From Boesenbergia rotunda (lineage: Eukaryota > Streptophyta > Magnoliopsida > Zingiberales > Zingiberaceae): a DNA stretch of 64,000 nucleotides. Where the stretch lies: assembly GCA_024364735.1 (NCBI GenBank), contig JAGFNQ010004019.1, positions 147,636 through 211,635 on the forward strand, read 5' to 3'. Below, piece by piece: positions 11,137-23,278 of the stretch (its first letter is position 1; every line of letters begins with the position of its first letter). The notes under the pieces were generated by a model, which was not told the origin of the DNA, did no database searches, and worked only from the letters and a program-made list of their open reading frames with translations. The translations under genes were made by a program, and so were the position numbers.

Positions 11137-14100
11137 TTAGAATAATTCTGGATATCTCTCTCTCATGCTGTCCTCACGTTCCCAAGTAGCCTCTTCATGC
11201 TTTTGATTCTGCCAGATGACCTTCACTAGTGGCACTTCTTTGTTTCTTAATCTCTTAACTGCTTTGTCCACTATCTGTGTCGGTCTGCTCTCATAACTAA
11301 GATCTTCTTGGATCTGTACTGACTGAGGCTGAATCACTTGGCTAGGGTCGTGAATACACTTCTTCAGCATAGAGACATGAAAGGTACTGTGGATAGCTGA
11401 CATATCCTCTGGTAGGTCCAGCTCATATGCTACCTTACCAACCCTCTTTATGATCTTGTAGGGTCCTATGTAGCGAGGACTTAGCTTGCCCTTCTTGCCA
11501 AATCTCACCACTCCCTTCATGGGAGCGACTTGAGAAATACTGAATCTCCACTTGGAATTCAAGTGGCCTACGGCGTGTGTCAGCATAACTTTTCTGTCTA
11601 CTCTGGGCAGTCTCAATCCTCTGGCGGATCGTCTGGATAGCCTGAGCGGTCTCATCTATAAGCTCAGTCTGGCTGCCTATCCTGACTCCATCTCTTTCTT
11701 CTCACCAGCTTCTTGCCAACATATGGGTGATCTGCATTTCCTGCCATACAATGCCTCATAAGGTGCCATCCTGATGGTGGCCTGATAGCTATTGTTGTAG
11801 GCAAACTCAGCTAAGCACAGAAATTTGCACCAACTACCTTTAAAGTCCAATGCACAAGCCCTGAGCATGTCTTCTAAAATCTGATTTACTCTCTCTGTTT
11901 GTCCATCTGTCTGGGGATGGAAAGCTGTGCTGAACTGAAGTCTGGTGCCTAGGGCGTCCTGAACACACTTCCAAAAATGGGAGGTGAATCGCCCATCTCT
12001 GTCAGACACGATCGACTTCGGAACTCCGTGAAGCCTGATCACTTCTCTCATGTACAGCTGTGCTAACTGCTCTACCGAATGCGACAACTTGATGGCTAGG
12101 AAGTGGGCAGACTTGGTCAATCTGTCCACTATCACCCAAATTGCATCGTGTCCATGGGTGGTCCTTGGGAGACCTGTGATAAAGTCCATGGATATTTCTT
12201 CCCACTTCCACTCTGGAATGGGAAGAGGCTGCAGAACTCCTCCTGGTCTCTGGTGCTCGGCTTTGACCCTCTGGCAGGTCAAGCAGGTACTGATATATCT
12301 GGCCACGTCTCGCTTGAGTCCAGACCACCAGAACCTTTGCTTCAAATCTTGGTACATCTTGGTAGAACCAGGATGCATAGAGTACGGGGTACTGTGGGCT
12401 TCTTCTAAAATATTCTTTCTTAGTTCCTCATTATTGGGGACGCAAAGGCGGTCTCCAAGATAGAGGATGCCACTATCTGATACTCGAAACTCTGAATTTT
12501 TTGCCTCTTGGATCCCCTGCTTGATCTTCTGGATTTCTGGGTCTTGACTTTGCTTTCTTTGTATATCCACAAGCAGGGTTGACTCTAGAGTCAATGCAGA
12601 AAGTTGCCCAATTATTACCTCGACTCCGAAATCCTTTATTTCTTTCTGAAGTGGCAGAGACAGTGATGATAAGGACATCAGTGCTGCACAGGATTTTCTG
12701 CTCAGTGCATCTGCCACTTTATTAGCTTTACCTGGGTGGTAGAGGATTTCACAGTCATAATCTTTGACCAACTCTAGCCACCTGCGCTGCCTCATATTCA
12801 GATCCTTCTGAGTGAAGAAGTACTTCAAACTCTGATGGTCTGTGAAGATTCTGCACTGCACTCCATACAGGTAGTGTCTCCAAAGCTTCAGTGCAAAAAC
12901 CACAGCTGCTAGCTCAAGGTCGTGGGTAGGGTAATTCTTCTCATAGTCCTTGAGCTGTCTGGAGGCATATGCTATTACTTTACCATCTTGCATGAGGACA
13001 GCTCCAAGGCCCATCTTGGATGCATCACTGTAGATGTCAAAGGCCTTGTCACTCTCTGGAACAGTCAGGATGGGAGCACTGGTCAGTCTCTTCTTCAGCT
13101 CTAGAAAACTGTGCTCGCATTTATCTGACCATTCAAACTTCTTATTCTTTCTGGTCAAGGCTGTGAGTGGAGAGGCTATTCTGGAAAAGTCCTCCACAAA
13201 TTTTCTGTAATATCCTGTCAGGCCTAAGAAGCTTCTGATTTCACTGGCATTCTTGGGTCTACACCAGTTGCCGACTGCTTCTATCTTGGCTGGATCAACT
13301 TGAATGCCTTCTTTGGATACAATGTGGCCTAGGAAGGCCACCTGATCAAGCCAAAACTCACACTTTGAGAATTTGGCGTACAACTCCTTCTGGTGTAAGG
13401 TTTGCAACACTATCTTCAGGTGTTCTTCGTGTTCTTTCCGAGTCTTTGAATACACTAGGATATCATCAATGAAGGCAATGATGAATTTGTCCAGAAAATC
13501 CTTGAACACTCTATTCATTAGATCCATAAACGTCGCAGGGGCGTTTGTCACTCCAAAGGGCACGACCACAAACTCATAGTGCCCATATCTTGTACTGAAA
13601 GCAGCCCTTGGCACATCACTCTCCTTCACTCTGAGCTGATGGTAACCTGATCGCAGATCTATCTTGGAGAACACTGTGGCTCCCTTCAGCTGATCAATAA
13701 ATCATCTATCCTTGGCAAAGGATATCTGTTCTTGATGGTTACCTTATTCAAAGCTCGATAATCTATGCACATTCGCATAGATCCATCTTTCTTCTTGACC
13801 AACAGTACAGGAGCTCCCCAAGGTGAATGACTAGGGCGGATGAAACCCTTGTCAAGCAGCTCTTGCAATTGTTCTTGTAATTCTTTCAGTTCTGCTGGTG
13901 CCATGCGATAAGGTGCCTTCGAAATTGGGTTGGTTCCTGGGGCCAACTTAATTTCAAACTCAATTTCCCGATTGGGAAGGAGTCCTGGTAACTCTTCAGG
14001 AAACACCTCAGGATAGTCACAGACTACCCTCACTTCTTCTCTCTTCAATCCTTCTCCTTGACTTGCATCCACTATATGAGCTAGAAAACCAGAGCACCCC

Positions 14101-14398
14101 TTCTCTAACATTCTCTGAGCTTGTAAGGTAGATAGGAACCTATTTATCTTTCTCCTTGGGTCTCCAATAAACTCAAATGAAGGTTCTGCTTCCGGTGTGA
14201 ACTTGACTTTTCTCTTGCGGCAGTCTATAGAAGCATTATACTTGCTCAAGAAGTCCATTCCTAAAATGACATCGTAATCCTTCATTTCAAGGACTACCAA
14301 GTCACTGTAGAGCTCTCGGTTGGAAATCTAGATTGATACTGCCCTTAGCCTCTCAGTAGAGGCCATCACTTCCCCTGACGGTAAGGTTGTTAAGAACT
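11137..14398 (-). pseudogene. pol: D: gypsy pol (protease remnant, RT, RNase H, integrase, chromodomain)
   Basis: Protease is represented only by its C-terminal half (DVILGMDFLSKY, near 14270). RT covers about 13900-13100, with the FIDD catalytic box near 13468. RNase H (YSDASKMGLGAVL near 13030) runs to about 12700. Integrase has a zinc finger near 12380-12270, a catalytic Asp in SMDFITGLP (near 12195), an Asp in SDRDGRF (near 12000) and a Glu in DGQTERVNQ (near 11890). The end (LRNKEVPLVKV...EEATWE) is of chromodomain type. An in-frame TAG lies at 14328-14330. Single-base frameshifts lie near 13690, 11665 and 11530-11555, all in homopolymer-like spots. Confidence 0.92.
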
Positions 14399-15215
14399 TC
14401 ATCGTTCAACCTTTCTGGTGGCCTTTATACTGTTTAAGTAGTGCTCAGTGATCAAAGCACTACTTATTAGTTCTTCGGAGGTTTGCAGCCTCTTAACACC
14501 GCTAGCCCCCTTTAACGCTATCTCAGGCCTTAACATCTTGAGCATTAGCCTAACTATCTCTTTTTCTGTGCTAACTAGCTCTGGGCACAGATGAGCTAAC
14601 CGCTTAAACATCTTCACTGCTTCATCCAGGATAGTTCTCCTTGTCTGAACTCCGTGAATTCATCATAATGCTTGTTGGTTACTTGCATGTGAAAGTATTC
14701 TTCGAAGAACTCAGTCTCGAAGTCGGCCCATGTCATCTGGCTGACATTTCTCTTGGCCTTGACTCTCTTCCACTATATTCTAGCATCTCCCGTAAGGCAG
14801 AAAGATGCACACTTTATCTTCTCTACCTCATGCCAGTCCAGTAGCCCTACTATTCTTTCCAACGTTTTGAACCATGCTTAAGCATCCCATGGTTTGCTTG
14901 TGCCTGGGAAGTTCCCTGGCTTCAGTTTCTTCTACTGAATGAGGTACGCTTCTTGCCTTACCCCCCTTGCCGGACTACAGATGTAATCGATGGGTCTTCG
15001 ATCACAACTGGTGCCACTACATTCGCCACCGGCGAGGTAATAATAACGACCTGCTAGTTAGCATCCTAGTGGCAATAACTTGCTGTTGTTCTGCTAACTG
15101 TCTCTGTAACTGAGCCACCACGTCTAAGAGATTTGGTGGGGGTACTGACTCTGTTGCCTCTTGCCCTCTAGGAGCTTGCTCCTCGTTTTGGGCCTTTCTA
15201 GGACGTCCTCAAATG
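14399..15215 (-). pseudogene. gag: D: gag remnant, capsid part only
   Basis: The N-terminus GRPRKAQNEEQ is recognisable near 15205, but a stop precedes it and no start codon is visible. The capsid motifs follow: a PWDA.AWFKT-like block, CASFCLTGDARI, MTWADFETEFFEEY and a VRLMLKMLRPEIA block. Two nonsense codons interrupt it: TAA at 14878-14880 in place of an acidic residue, and TAG at 14773-14775 in place of the first W of the WW pair. The sequence then jumps to protease residues after the active site, so the zinc knuckle and the D-S-G region are missing. All three lesions are also in G. Confidence 0.88.
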
Positions 15216-15634
15216 TATAACTTAACATTAATGGTAATGTTCCCAAATTGCTTTAGGATATAACAAGACCTTGGTCTTGATTCTTATCTCATTTCTTAGT
15301 CCTAGAACTCGTTCTAGGGCTTAGTAAGACCTTGGTCTTACTCAAAACTTTTATCAAGCACCTTGCGTGCCATAATCCCAAAACTTACTTTTGGGCAAAT
15401 CAAGTAAGTACTTAAGCATTTCTCTAATATCCATTCTAGGGATTAAACATGATTCCGTGATACTAAGGTATTAAACATGCTTCCTTGTTCTATGCACATA
15501 TGAGTAAGTACTTAAGCATTTCTCTATACTGCAATTAAGTAAAGGAGCAATAGAAAAACTGAAACTTAAAGCTTTCTTACTTGAAGACGGCAAGGTTGAT
15601 GCTGATGTGTGTGTGATGCTGGAGAATGGGAACT
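15216..15634 (-). other. D: untranslated leader between PBS and gag
   Basis: Between the PBS and gag is about 420 bp with no reading frame of note. It contains several CCTTGGTCTT-type words (near 15267 and 15330), partly in direct repeats, and is closely matched by the leader of G. Confidence 0.75.
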
Positions 15635-15646
15635 GCTCTGATACCA
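15635..15646 (-). promoter_or_regulatory. D: primer-binding site, initiator tRNA-Met
   Basis: The minus strand reads TGGTATCAGAGC two bases after the 5' LTR. This matches the 3' end of plant initiator tRNA-Met exactly over 12 bases. Confidence 0.92.
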
Positions 15647-15870
15647 CCTGTAGCGACCCGCCTTCTCCTACCTTAGACGGATCGTTACTTTTCTCTACTT
15701 CTCAACTTTTATACACGACTAAAAATTGCGGAAATCTTTTTTTTTCTTTTTAATCTATCTAAGAATGATATTCTAATTTAAGTAGTCATGCATGATACCG
15801 TATCACACTTTCCTTCTCAAAACTCGTAGTTGATACTTATTGATCAAGCCTCACCCAACTTAAACTGCCC

Positions 15871-15907
15871 GTACCAGTCGACTGGTGACGTAGCAGTCGA
15901 CTGGTAC
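15871..15907. repeat. D LTR: perfect 14-bp inverted repeat
   Basis: Two perfect 14-bp arms (GTACCAGTCGACTG and its complement) flank a 9-base centre containing TGACGTAG. G has the same structure closed into a near-perfect 38-bp palindrome. It lies about 225 bp from the U5 end of the LTR. Confidence 0.9.
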
Positions 15908-17650
15908 GCCTGTAATCAGAATTACAGGTTTTCGGCTCTTGCTTCTTAAGTCCACCATTCATTAGTTTCGAGCCATATCAAACTACGACACCATTTCTAT
16001 ACTCTATGTCAGTTTCCTAAACAATTTAGCCAATCAAACGAATCCATAAACTTAATTTAGGACTTTTATGGAAGAAAATAAACTAAACAAGTTTATATAA
16101 ACTTTAACAATAGAGTTTGTACCAATCTTGACTCCTATGCATTCATAACGCCAAATACATGTTCTACAACCTTGCTAATGCATTATGAAATGTGATTGCA
16201 ACTTTTCTAAACATTTTTAAGCAATAAAAACTTGATTCAAAGGGAAATTGATACTATCTTGGCACAAACACCTTTTTCTCTAACAAAGTATCAATATCTC
16301 TAACTACTTACACTTCTACTCATCCAATGCAATCATAAGGATATGTATGCTAAATGAAATGACATGGAATCTTTACTCTAAGAAATTGAGCATGTAAAAC
16401 TATCCAAACTCAAATACTCTATAATCTCCATAAGCAAGAACTTGAAATTTGAATAAACTTAAACATTGCAATTCAAATAACTAAATTGTCTCGTCTCAAA
16501 GATCTCTCCATAATCAGCCACCACACACACTCTACTCAGCACCGCCTCGTCGTCTTCCTTCAAAATTGCTTGCCTTTACCTTTATCTGCAATAAGAGGAA
16601 ATGCAACTAGTAAGCAAAAAGCTTAGTAAGTACTATCTAGCTCACAAAAACTCGAAATATGCAAACATGCTTCTAGATCAAACTGAACATCATATGAGAT
16701 ACTAATATGCTTGAAAGAAAACTACGAACATGTATAGCTCAAACATGCATACTCAAGCAATAATAAATCTCAATTTACTTTTCTTGGCTCAACTTGAAAC
16801 TTTAGCTATTCTTTAACTTTTGAAAACTTTCTGAAACTTTAGGAAACTTTGCTAAAGCATATACTTAAAAATAATAATCACTTGGATCCACTGAAGACGT
16901 AAGTACCATCTCATGCGCGTTCCCTAAAAGGTTGGGGTAGCGAGCCACCAATCCTAATAGAGCAGACCTTGGTCTACCAGGGCCAAGACCTTGGAATTGG
17001 ACACCTGGATTTCTTTAACGACGCCCTTGGACGCCGGGTACTGGTCTTAGAAAATAAAATAGCTTTTCTTTCTTTTCTTTCTTATCTGTAAATGCCTTGG
17101 CATTTTCTGGAGCACCTTGCGTGCTAAAATCCCTAAGTCTTGACTTTTCGGGATTTCTTAAGGCCTTGGCCTTTTCTTTTCTTATCTTTATCTTCTCTTT
17201 TCTTTTCTCATAGCTTTTCTTGGTCCCTAATCTCATATAGGGCACTCAATAAAATATATAAGCATATAATGAACTAAGATCACATGCAAAAATCTTAACA
17301 AGAAGTAAATATCACTTTTAAAAACTTTTAAAGGAAATTCTCGCGGAAAAACCTCCTCTTACTGCAGGTGAGCAGTACTTACCTTGATATCTTGGACTTA
17401 CAACCAAGATTAATGTCTAGAGCTCGGAAGAAACTTGAGATCTCGACGAATTCTTCGCGCCTACGCGTTCCTCTCGTCGCGGGGATCCCGAATATAGGAA
17501 TATCTCTTGGAAGAAAGCCTTGGCCGGCCCTCTAGGCTTGGTGTGGCGTGCGCACAAGAGAGAAGAGGGGGAAGAAGGGTCGGCGTGAGGGTGTTGGCCG
17601 AAAGGGAGGGTTTGAGTTGAGAGAAAATAAAACTTCTCTCTTTAAGTATC

Positions 17651-17658
17651 TATTTATA
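17651..17658 (-). promoter_or_regulatory. D LTR: TATA box
   Basis: The minus strand reads TATAAATA about 310 bp into the LTR. The same site is at 10786-10793 in the other LTR and at 55957-55964 and 62633-62640 in G. Confidence 0.6.
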
Positions 17659-17966
17659 CTTATGGGCGGATCGACCTAACTACAACTTATATACATGTCT
17701 CTCCATCCTTTTCTCTGCTTGATACCCTAGCCCAGCTGGTCGCGCGCGTTTCTGGTTTCCTGCTGGTCGCGGGTTCGAATTCCGGCTGCCCTTAAGTGGT
17801 TTTTCCTTTTTTTTTCTTTCTCTTTTTTTTTAAAATACCAAACGGACTCAAAAAATTCCATAAAAATATTCTAAAAATTCCTAAAAATATCTAGAATATT
17901 TCTAAACTATTTTTAAATAATTCTAAGGACTTTAAGAACTAAAAATGGGAATTTTGGGGCGTTACA

Positions 17967-18148
17967 CCGCGGACCCAACTGGACTTCCCGCCAGGACTCA
18001 ACCATCCTGGACTTCAGCCTGGTGTCTGGTCCTAAGTCTTTCAACCCTGCACACTTAGTAAAGAGGTTAAAAACCAACACCCCTAACTTTAACCACTTTG
18101 TCATATATCAAAACCCGAGTTTGACCGTTAGTGCAAACTGCACCAACA
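17967..18148 (-). repeat. C: 3' LTR fragment
   Basis: The 182 bp match 26210-26391 of the 5' LTR with few differences. They end in CACCAACA at 18148. The rest was displaced by D and is lost at the N. Confidence 0.92.
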
Positions 18149-18165
18149 ATCTCCCCCTTTTTGAT
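18149..18165 (-). promoter_or_regulatory. C: polypurine tract
   Basis: The minus strand reads ATCAAAAAGGGGGAGAT against the LTR start. Confidence 0.88.
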
Positions 18166-19164
18166 GTATTGACAACTCAGGTTAAAGTTAGAAAAATACA
18201 GCAGATATGAACTTGCATAAACATGCAAACAATATAACACAAGCATAGGTATGAAAGTTGCAGCACACAAGAAAGCAGAGGTAAATAAGTGTGAAATAAG
18301 CATGCTATTTGCAATTTTCTAACCCTTTTACCCTACTCTCCCCCTTTGTCATTCATCAAAAAAGATATAAGCATAACAAGTTTAAGGGAGTAGAAATATA
18401 GGCTAAGTGTTAGAAAAAAACTAGTCTTAAATCTATTAACTTAGCTAAAAAAATTTCCTTTCAAAAAAGATTTTTTTTAGAAAATATAATATCAATCTTA
18501 ATCAAAAAAATATTTTTAGGGATTAGCTGGAACTCCCTCTCAATCTTTATCAACTTTTATCAAAATTTTCAAATGTGTTTTGTCAAAAATGACATTTTGA
18601 AAATGTGTTTTGGCCTCTGCTCCCCCTGGACCAAGTAATGATTGTGGTTCCTTTTCATGTGTCTAACCCTAGTTACTGACTAACTATCTAGAGGATAGTA
18701 GTGTTCACTGGGTTAGTCAAGTCAAGTAATTATGTCTGGCTCAGTTTTTAGTGCAACACTACTTGACTTGATCACTGTAATGTTGGTATTTTACGCCCAG
18801 ACTTACTGTGATGCACTGACTTAAGCATTCGGAAGTCCAGGCAGTATCCTATGCATCTCACAACCGTTCTATGTTTTTGCAAACACAAACAAGTTAATCT
18901 TAATGTGTTTTGTGAGATGCGGCTACCTAAATCTATAGGTTCGTGCAATTCTAGGGGTCAAGCTTAGGCTAAGTCTGCCAGTTTTGAAAATCAAACTTTG
19001 AAAGACAATAAAGTTCTTGAAAAACAAGTTTGAAAAGTCTGTGTTTAAGTTAAATTTTAAAAGACAATAAACTTTTGAAAAACAAGTTTGAAAAAATCCA
19101 TGTTTTTAAACTCACAAGCTTAATTAGTTAAACCAAACATCAACTTAAGCTTATCAGGTCAGTT
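18166..19164 (-). other. C: post-pol region without genes
   Basis: No envelope-like frame is visible. The region is AT-rich, has a second purine block near 18340 and an 11-bp inverted repeat (18853-18863 with 18910-18920, GCATCTCACAA). It is colinear in part with the post-pol regions of A and B read on the other strand. Confidence 0.8.
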
Positions 19165-22100
19165 CTAGTCTATAACACACATTCCTATTAACCTTCTTAA
19201 GTTGCTAAATTCAGATTCAGGAAGTGGTTTGGTAAATATATCAGCTAGGTTAGACTTAGATTCAACATGGTTAAGTTCAATTTCTCCTTTATTTACATGA
19301 TCTCTGACAAAATGGTGTTTGATTTCTATATGTTTGGTCCTAGAGTGGTGGATTGGGTTTTTGGTTAAATTGATTGAACTTAGGTTATCTATAAAAATTT
19401 TGACTTGTTTAAAATCTAAGTGAAGGTCCTTTAGGGTATGCATCATCCAGAGTAGTTGGGCTACACACTCACCCATAGCTATGTACTCAGCTTCAGTGGT
19501 GGATAGGGCAACACAGTGTTGTTTTCTACTAAACCAACTAACTAGTGAGGGTCCTAGAAGTTGGCATCCACCACTGGTACTTTTTCTGTCCAATTTACAG
19601 CCAGCATAGTCTGAGTCAGAATATCCAATAAGCTCAAACTGGGCTGTTTTTTTTTAAGCAAAAAGGCCATATAAATTTTTAAAAATTTAATTCCGTTGCC
19701 GGTACTGGGCTGTTCTAGGGTACCAGATTCCTAATCTTTCTGTTCCTTTAAGGTACCTAAATATTCTTTTAACTAGGGTTAGGTGTGACTCTTTAGCACA
19801 TGTTTGATACCTAGCACACATACTAACTGCAAAAAGAATATCAGGTCGACTTGCAGTTAAGTAAAGTAGGCTTCCTATAGCACTTCTATAGTACTTAAGG
19901 TCAATAGGTTTGCCTTTTGGGTCACTATCTATAGTTTGATTTATAGCCATTGGTGTCTTAATCTCTTTTGTATTATCCATTCCAAATTTTCTAAGTAGTT
20001 CTTTTGTGTATTTTTGTTGATAGACAAAGGTACCCTCACTGGTCTGTTTTATTTGTAGCCCTAAAAAGAAAGTTAATTGACCTACTAAACTCATTTCAAA
20101 TTCAGTTTCCATTATCGTTGTGAAATCTTGTAAAAAGTCTGAGTTAGTTGAGCCAAATACTATATCATCTACATATACTTGGGCTACAAAAATATCATTT
20201 TTTAGGGTTTTAACAAATAGTGTTGTGTCAATTTTGCCTTGGTTAAAACCTTTTGAAACTAAGTAGTTAGACAGTCTTTCATACCAGGCCCTAGGTGCTT
20301 GCTTAAGTCCATATAGGGCTTTCTTAAGTCTAAAGACATAGTCAGGGTGTTCTAAGCTTTCAAAACCAGGGGGTTGACCTACATAAACCTCTTCTTTAAT
20401 AGGCCATTTAGGAAGGCTGACTTAACATCCATTTGATAAAGCTTAAATCCCTTATGGGCTGCATAACTTAGGAGCATTCTAATGGATTCAAGTCTAGCTA
20501 CAGGGGCATAGGTTTCATCATAATCAAGACCTTCTACTTGGCTAAACCCCTTAGCTACTAGCCTAGCCTTATTTCTTACTGTTTCACCTTGTTCATTAAG
20601 TTTATTTCGAAAAACCCATTTGGTCTCAATAAACTTTTTGTTTTTAGGTAAGGGTACTAAATTCCAGACTTGACTACGTTCAAATTGAGCTAACTCCTCT
20701 TGCATGGCAATGATCCAATCAGGGTCAAGTAAGGATTCTTCTATAGACTTAGGTTCAATTTTGGAAATCAGAGCTATCTGACTAAGATTTCTAAAGGCTG
20801 ATCTAGTCTGAACCCTTAGTTCTGGATCACCTATGATTTGATCAGTTGGGTGGGCTGAGCTAACTCGAACAGTTCTGGGTTGGTTAGGTTTAGTTTCAGG
20901 TGTGGGTTCAGTTAGATCATCGTTTTGGTCCTCAATTGGCCTTTCATCAGGGTTAGTACTGGATCTAACAAAGTCAATTGGTTGGTAGGTGGTTTGATCA
21001 GAGTTATTTGGGTCAGATTTTTCATCAAATTTTACATTTGTAGTTTCTTCAATTTTTAGGGTAATTTTGTTATAAACTCTATAGGCTCTACTGGTAAGGG
21101 AATAACCTACAAAGATACCTTCCTCAACCTTAGAAGTAAATTTTCCTAAGTGTTCTCTAGTATTTAAGATATAGACTTTACATCCAAATACTTTAAGGTA
21201 TTTAATGTTAGGTTGTTTGTTATAATAGATTTCAAAGGAGGTCTTTCCTAGGTTTTGAATTAGAGTTATTCTATTTTGTACATAACAAGCTGTACAAACA
21301 GCCTCAGCCCAAAGGTATTTAGGTGAGTTGTATTCATTAAGCATTGTTCTAGCTGCTTCTTGTAGTGTTCTATTTTTTCTTTCTACAACTCCATTTTGTT
21401 GAGGTGTTTTAGGGCAAGAGAATTCGTGATGATAGCCATTTTCTAGACAAAATTGATTAAATTTGTAATTTTTGAATTCTCCGCCATTATCGCTCCTAAG
21501 TCTTTTGATTTTAATCCCTTTTTCATTTTCTGTTAATTTACAAAATTGAGTGAGTGTATCAAAAGTTTCATCTTTATTTTTTAAGAATTTTACCCAGGTA
21601 AATCTTGAATAGTCATCTACAATTACTAGGCAGTATAGGTTCCCATTAATTGATTTAACCCCATGTGAGTCAAATAGGTCTAGGTGAATTAATTCCAGAA
21701 TTGACTTGGTTTGAGTTTGATTAGTTGGTTTGTGGGTTGACCTAGTTTGTTTTCCTTGTTGACAAGCATTACATAAGGTTGACTCAAGGTTAGATAACTT
21801 TGGTAGGCCTCTAACTAAACCATTTAGTTTAGGTAGTTTTCTGAAGTGTGTGTGTGAAAGTCTCCTATGCCAGAGCCAAGTCTCATCCTTATGGGTTAAG
21901 AGGTAGTTTTCTAAGGGACAGGTTAGCTTAATTTCATAAATGTTATTGTGCCTAAGTCCTCTAAGTGTGATGTTTGGGTTGTCATTGTGTTTGATCAGAC
22001 ATTCATTGGATAGGAACCTAACCTTATAACCAGTGTCACACAATTGGCTAATGTTTAGTAAATTAAAGTTGAAATTTTCAACAAGTAATACATTTGTTAT

Positions 22101-22268
22101 TATGAAATCAGACTCAAGTTCAATATTGCCTAGGCCAATTACCTTAAGTTTACCGTTGTTTCCAAAAGCAACGGTCCCTAGTCTTTTGTACTTGAGTTCT
22201 GTAAATTTGGTGGGATCCCCAGTCATGTGTCTAGAGCATCCACTGTCAATGATCCATTTGTTTTCCTA
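19165..22268 (-). pseudogene. pol: C: copia pol (protease to RNase H)
   Basis: Protease begins near 22262 with WIIDSGCSRHMTG (D-S-G active site); a TAG sits just upstream at about 22266. The 22226-20379 frame is open and holds the pre-integrase zinc site (H120, H124, C152, C155 counted from 22226), integrase Asp near 183, Asp 246 and Glu 282, then the start of RT to QMDVKSAFLN. A frameshift near 20395 breaks RT; the YVDD box is near 20175. RNase H is split by a 55-bp insertion (19649-19703) and ends at 19165 after ADIFTKPLPESEF. TTEAEY is near 19493. The integrase style (AEAVCTACYVQNR) is SIRE-like. Confidence 0.93.
19638..19714 (-). mobile_element. C: short retroposed insertion with A-tail and 11-bp target duplication
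   Basis: The direct repeat ACTGGGCTGTT occurs at 19638-19648 and 19704-19714. Between them are 55 bp that, on the minus strand, start ACCGGCAACGG and end in an uninterrupted A run touching the second repeat. Removing the insert and one repeat restores RNase H reading continuity. This is the structure left by LINE-type target-primed insertion of a short RNA. The source is unknown; the first ten conserved bases CCGGCAACGG equal part of the 3' end of plant tRNA-Asp, perhaps by chance. Confidence 0.65.
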
Positions 22269-22299
22269 CAGTTAAGTAAAAGGTTTAGACCTTAGGTTA

Positions 22300-22760
22300 A
22301 GTTTTTGAATTTTAAAAAATTTAAGAAGATTTAAAAACTTGAGTTTGAATTTTAAATTTGAGTTATGTTAATTTTGATTTTGAATTTGATTTTTATTTTT
22401 GAATTTGAATTTTATTTGAATTTGAATTTTATTTTTTGAATTTGAATTTGAATTTGAATTTGAATTTTTGAGTTTGAATTTTAAATTTGAGTTATGTTAA
22501 TTTTGATTTTGAATTTGATTTTTATTTTTAAATTTGAATTTTATTTGAATTTGAATTTTATTTTTTGAATTTGAATTTGAATTTGAATTTTTGAATTTGA
22601 ATTTTATTTTTTGAATTTGAATTTGAATTTTAATTTTTGAATTTGAATTTTATTTTTTTGAATTTGAATTTGAATTTTACTTTTTGAATTTGAATTTTAC
22701 TTTTTGAATTTGAATTTTATTTTTTGAATTTGAATTTTACTTTTTGAATTTGAATTTTAA
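22300..22760 (-). repeat. C: AT-rich simple repeat in the gag-pol spacer
   Basis: The words GAATTT and TTTTATTTTT alternate for about 450 bp, with a larger internal duplication (about 22340-22455 resembling 22465-22580). N1 has a different AT-rich repeat at the matching place (30950-31380). Confidence 0.85.
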
Positions 22761-23278
22761 TTTGAAAGTTGAGTTATCAATCAATAATTTGAATTTGGTT
22801 ATCCTTATTCATCTCACTCGGTCTAAGTCATCAATAAAGGGGGTCCTATGATTTTGTGAGATGATTTTGAGTTTGTTTAGAAAAGTTAACTTGACCTTGT
22901 GTTAGATCCAAGTTTAACAAGTAGTAATTTAAAAGTACACTTCAATAATTGGCTTCCAGGCCATGGCGAGGCACAGTGGCCTTCTTTGGCCGAAGCCTTA
23001 TTGGAGCAACAACCATTTTCTAGGCAAAGCCGCTTAAAGAAGTTGGACTTTTAACTTACTTATTGAAAACCCTGGTACTAAATAGTACAAGAGTCAAATT
23101 AACTTTGAAGCTAGTCCTAAGTGCCCACCTGGGCAAAGGCTAATTTTGAGGTGCCAACTAGTTTGGAGCCTCCCTCTAAATTGTAGACTGGGTGTCTAAG
23201 GTCAATTTAATGGATGTCCCTTTTTGGGACATAAAATTGATTCTGACCTACTTGCTTTGTTAGATAAGCTTTCGGAAC
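22761..23278 (-). other. C: gag-pol spacer
   Basis: About 500 bp without an open frame. The segment 22950-23040 (CTTCCAGGCCATGGCGAGGC and following) is clearly homologous to 31645-31735 of N1, which ties the two elements together. Confidence 0.75.

Larger units (their letters stand above)
9500..17966 (-). mobile_element. Element D: Ty3/gypsy chromovirus, Tekay/Del-like
   Basis: The minus-strand order is 5' LTR (15649-17966), PBS, gag remnant, protease remnant, RT, RNase H, integrase with a chromodomain-type C-terminus, polypurine tract, and 3' LTR (9500-11101, truncated). On the right it abuts a fragment of C's 3' LTR at 17967, so it probably inserted in C's LTR; the left flank is lost at the N and no target duplication can be checked. 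It belongs to the same family as G and shares its inactivating changes. Confidence 0.93.
15649..17966 (-). repeat. D: 5' LTR, 2318 bp
   Basis: It is complete: the minus strand starts TGTAACGCCCCAAAATTCCC at 17966 and ends GGCGGGTCGCTACA at 15649. The small frames in it recur in G's LTRs and are not genes. Confidence 0.94.

Noticed and set aside
15635..15646. tRNA-like matches at PBS sites (15635, 25046, 33657, 39930, 60615)
   Set aside because: Only 12-18 bases matching tRNA 3' ends are present, directly next to LTRs. They are primer-binding sites, not tRNA genes.
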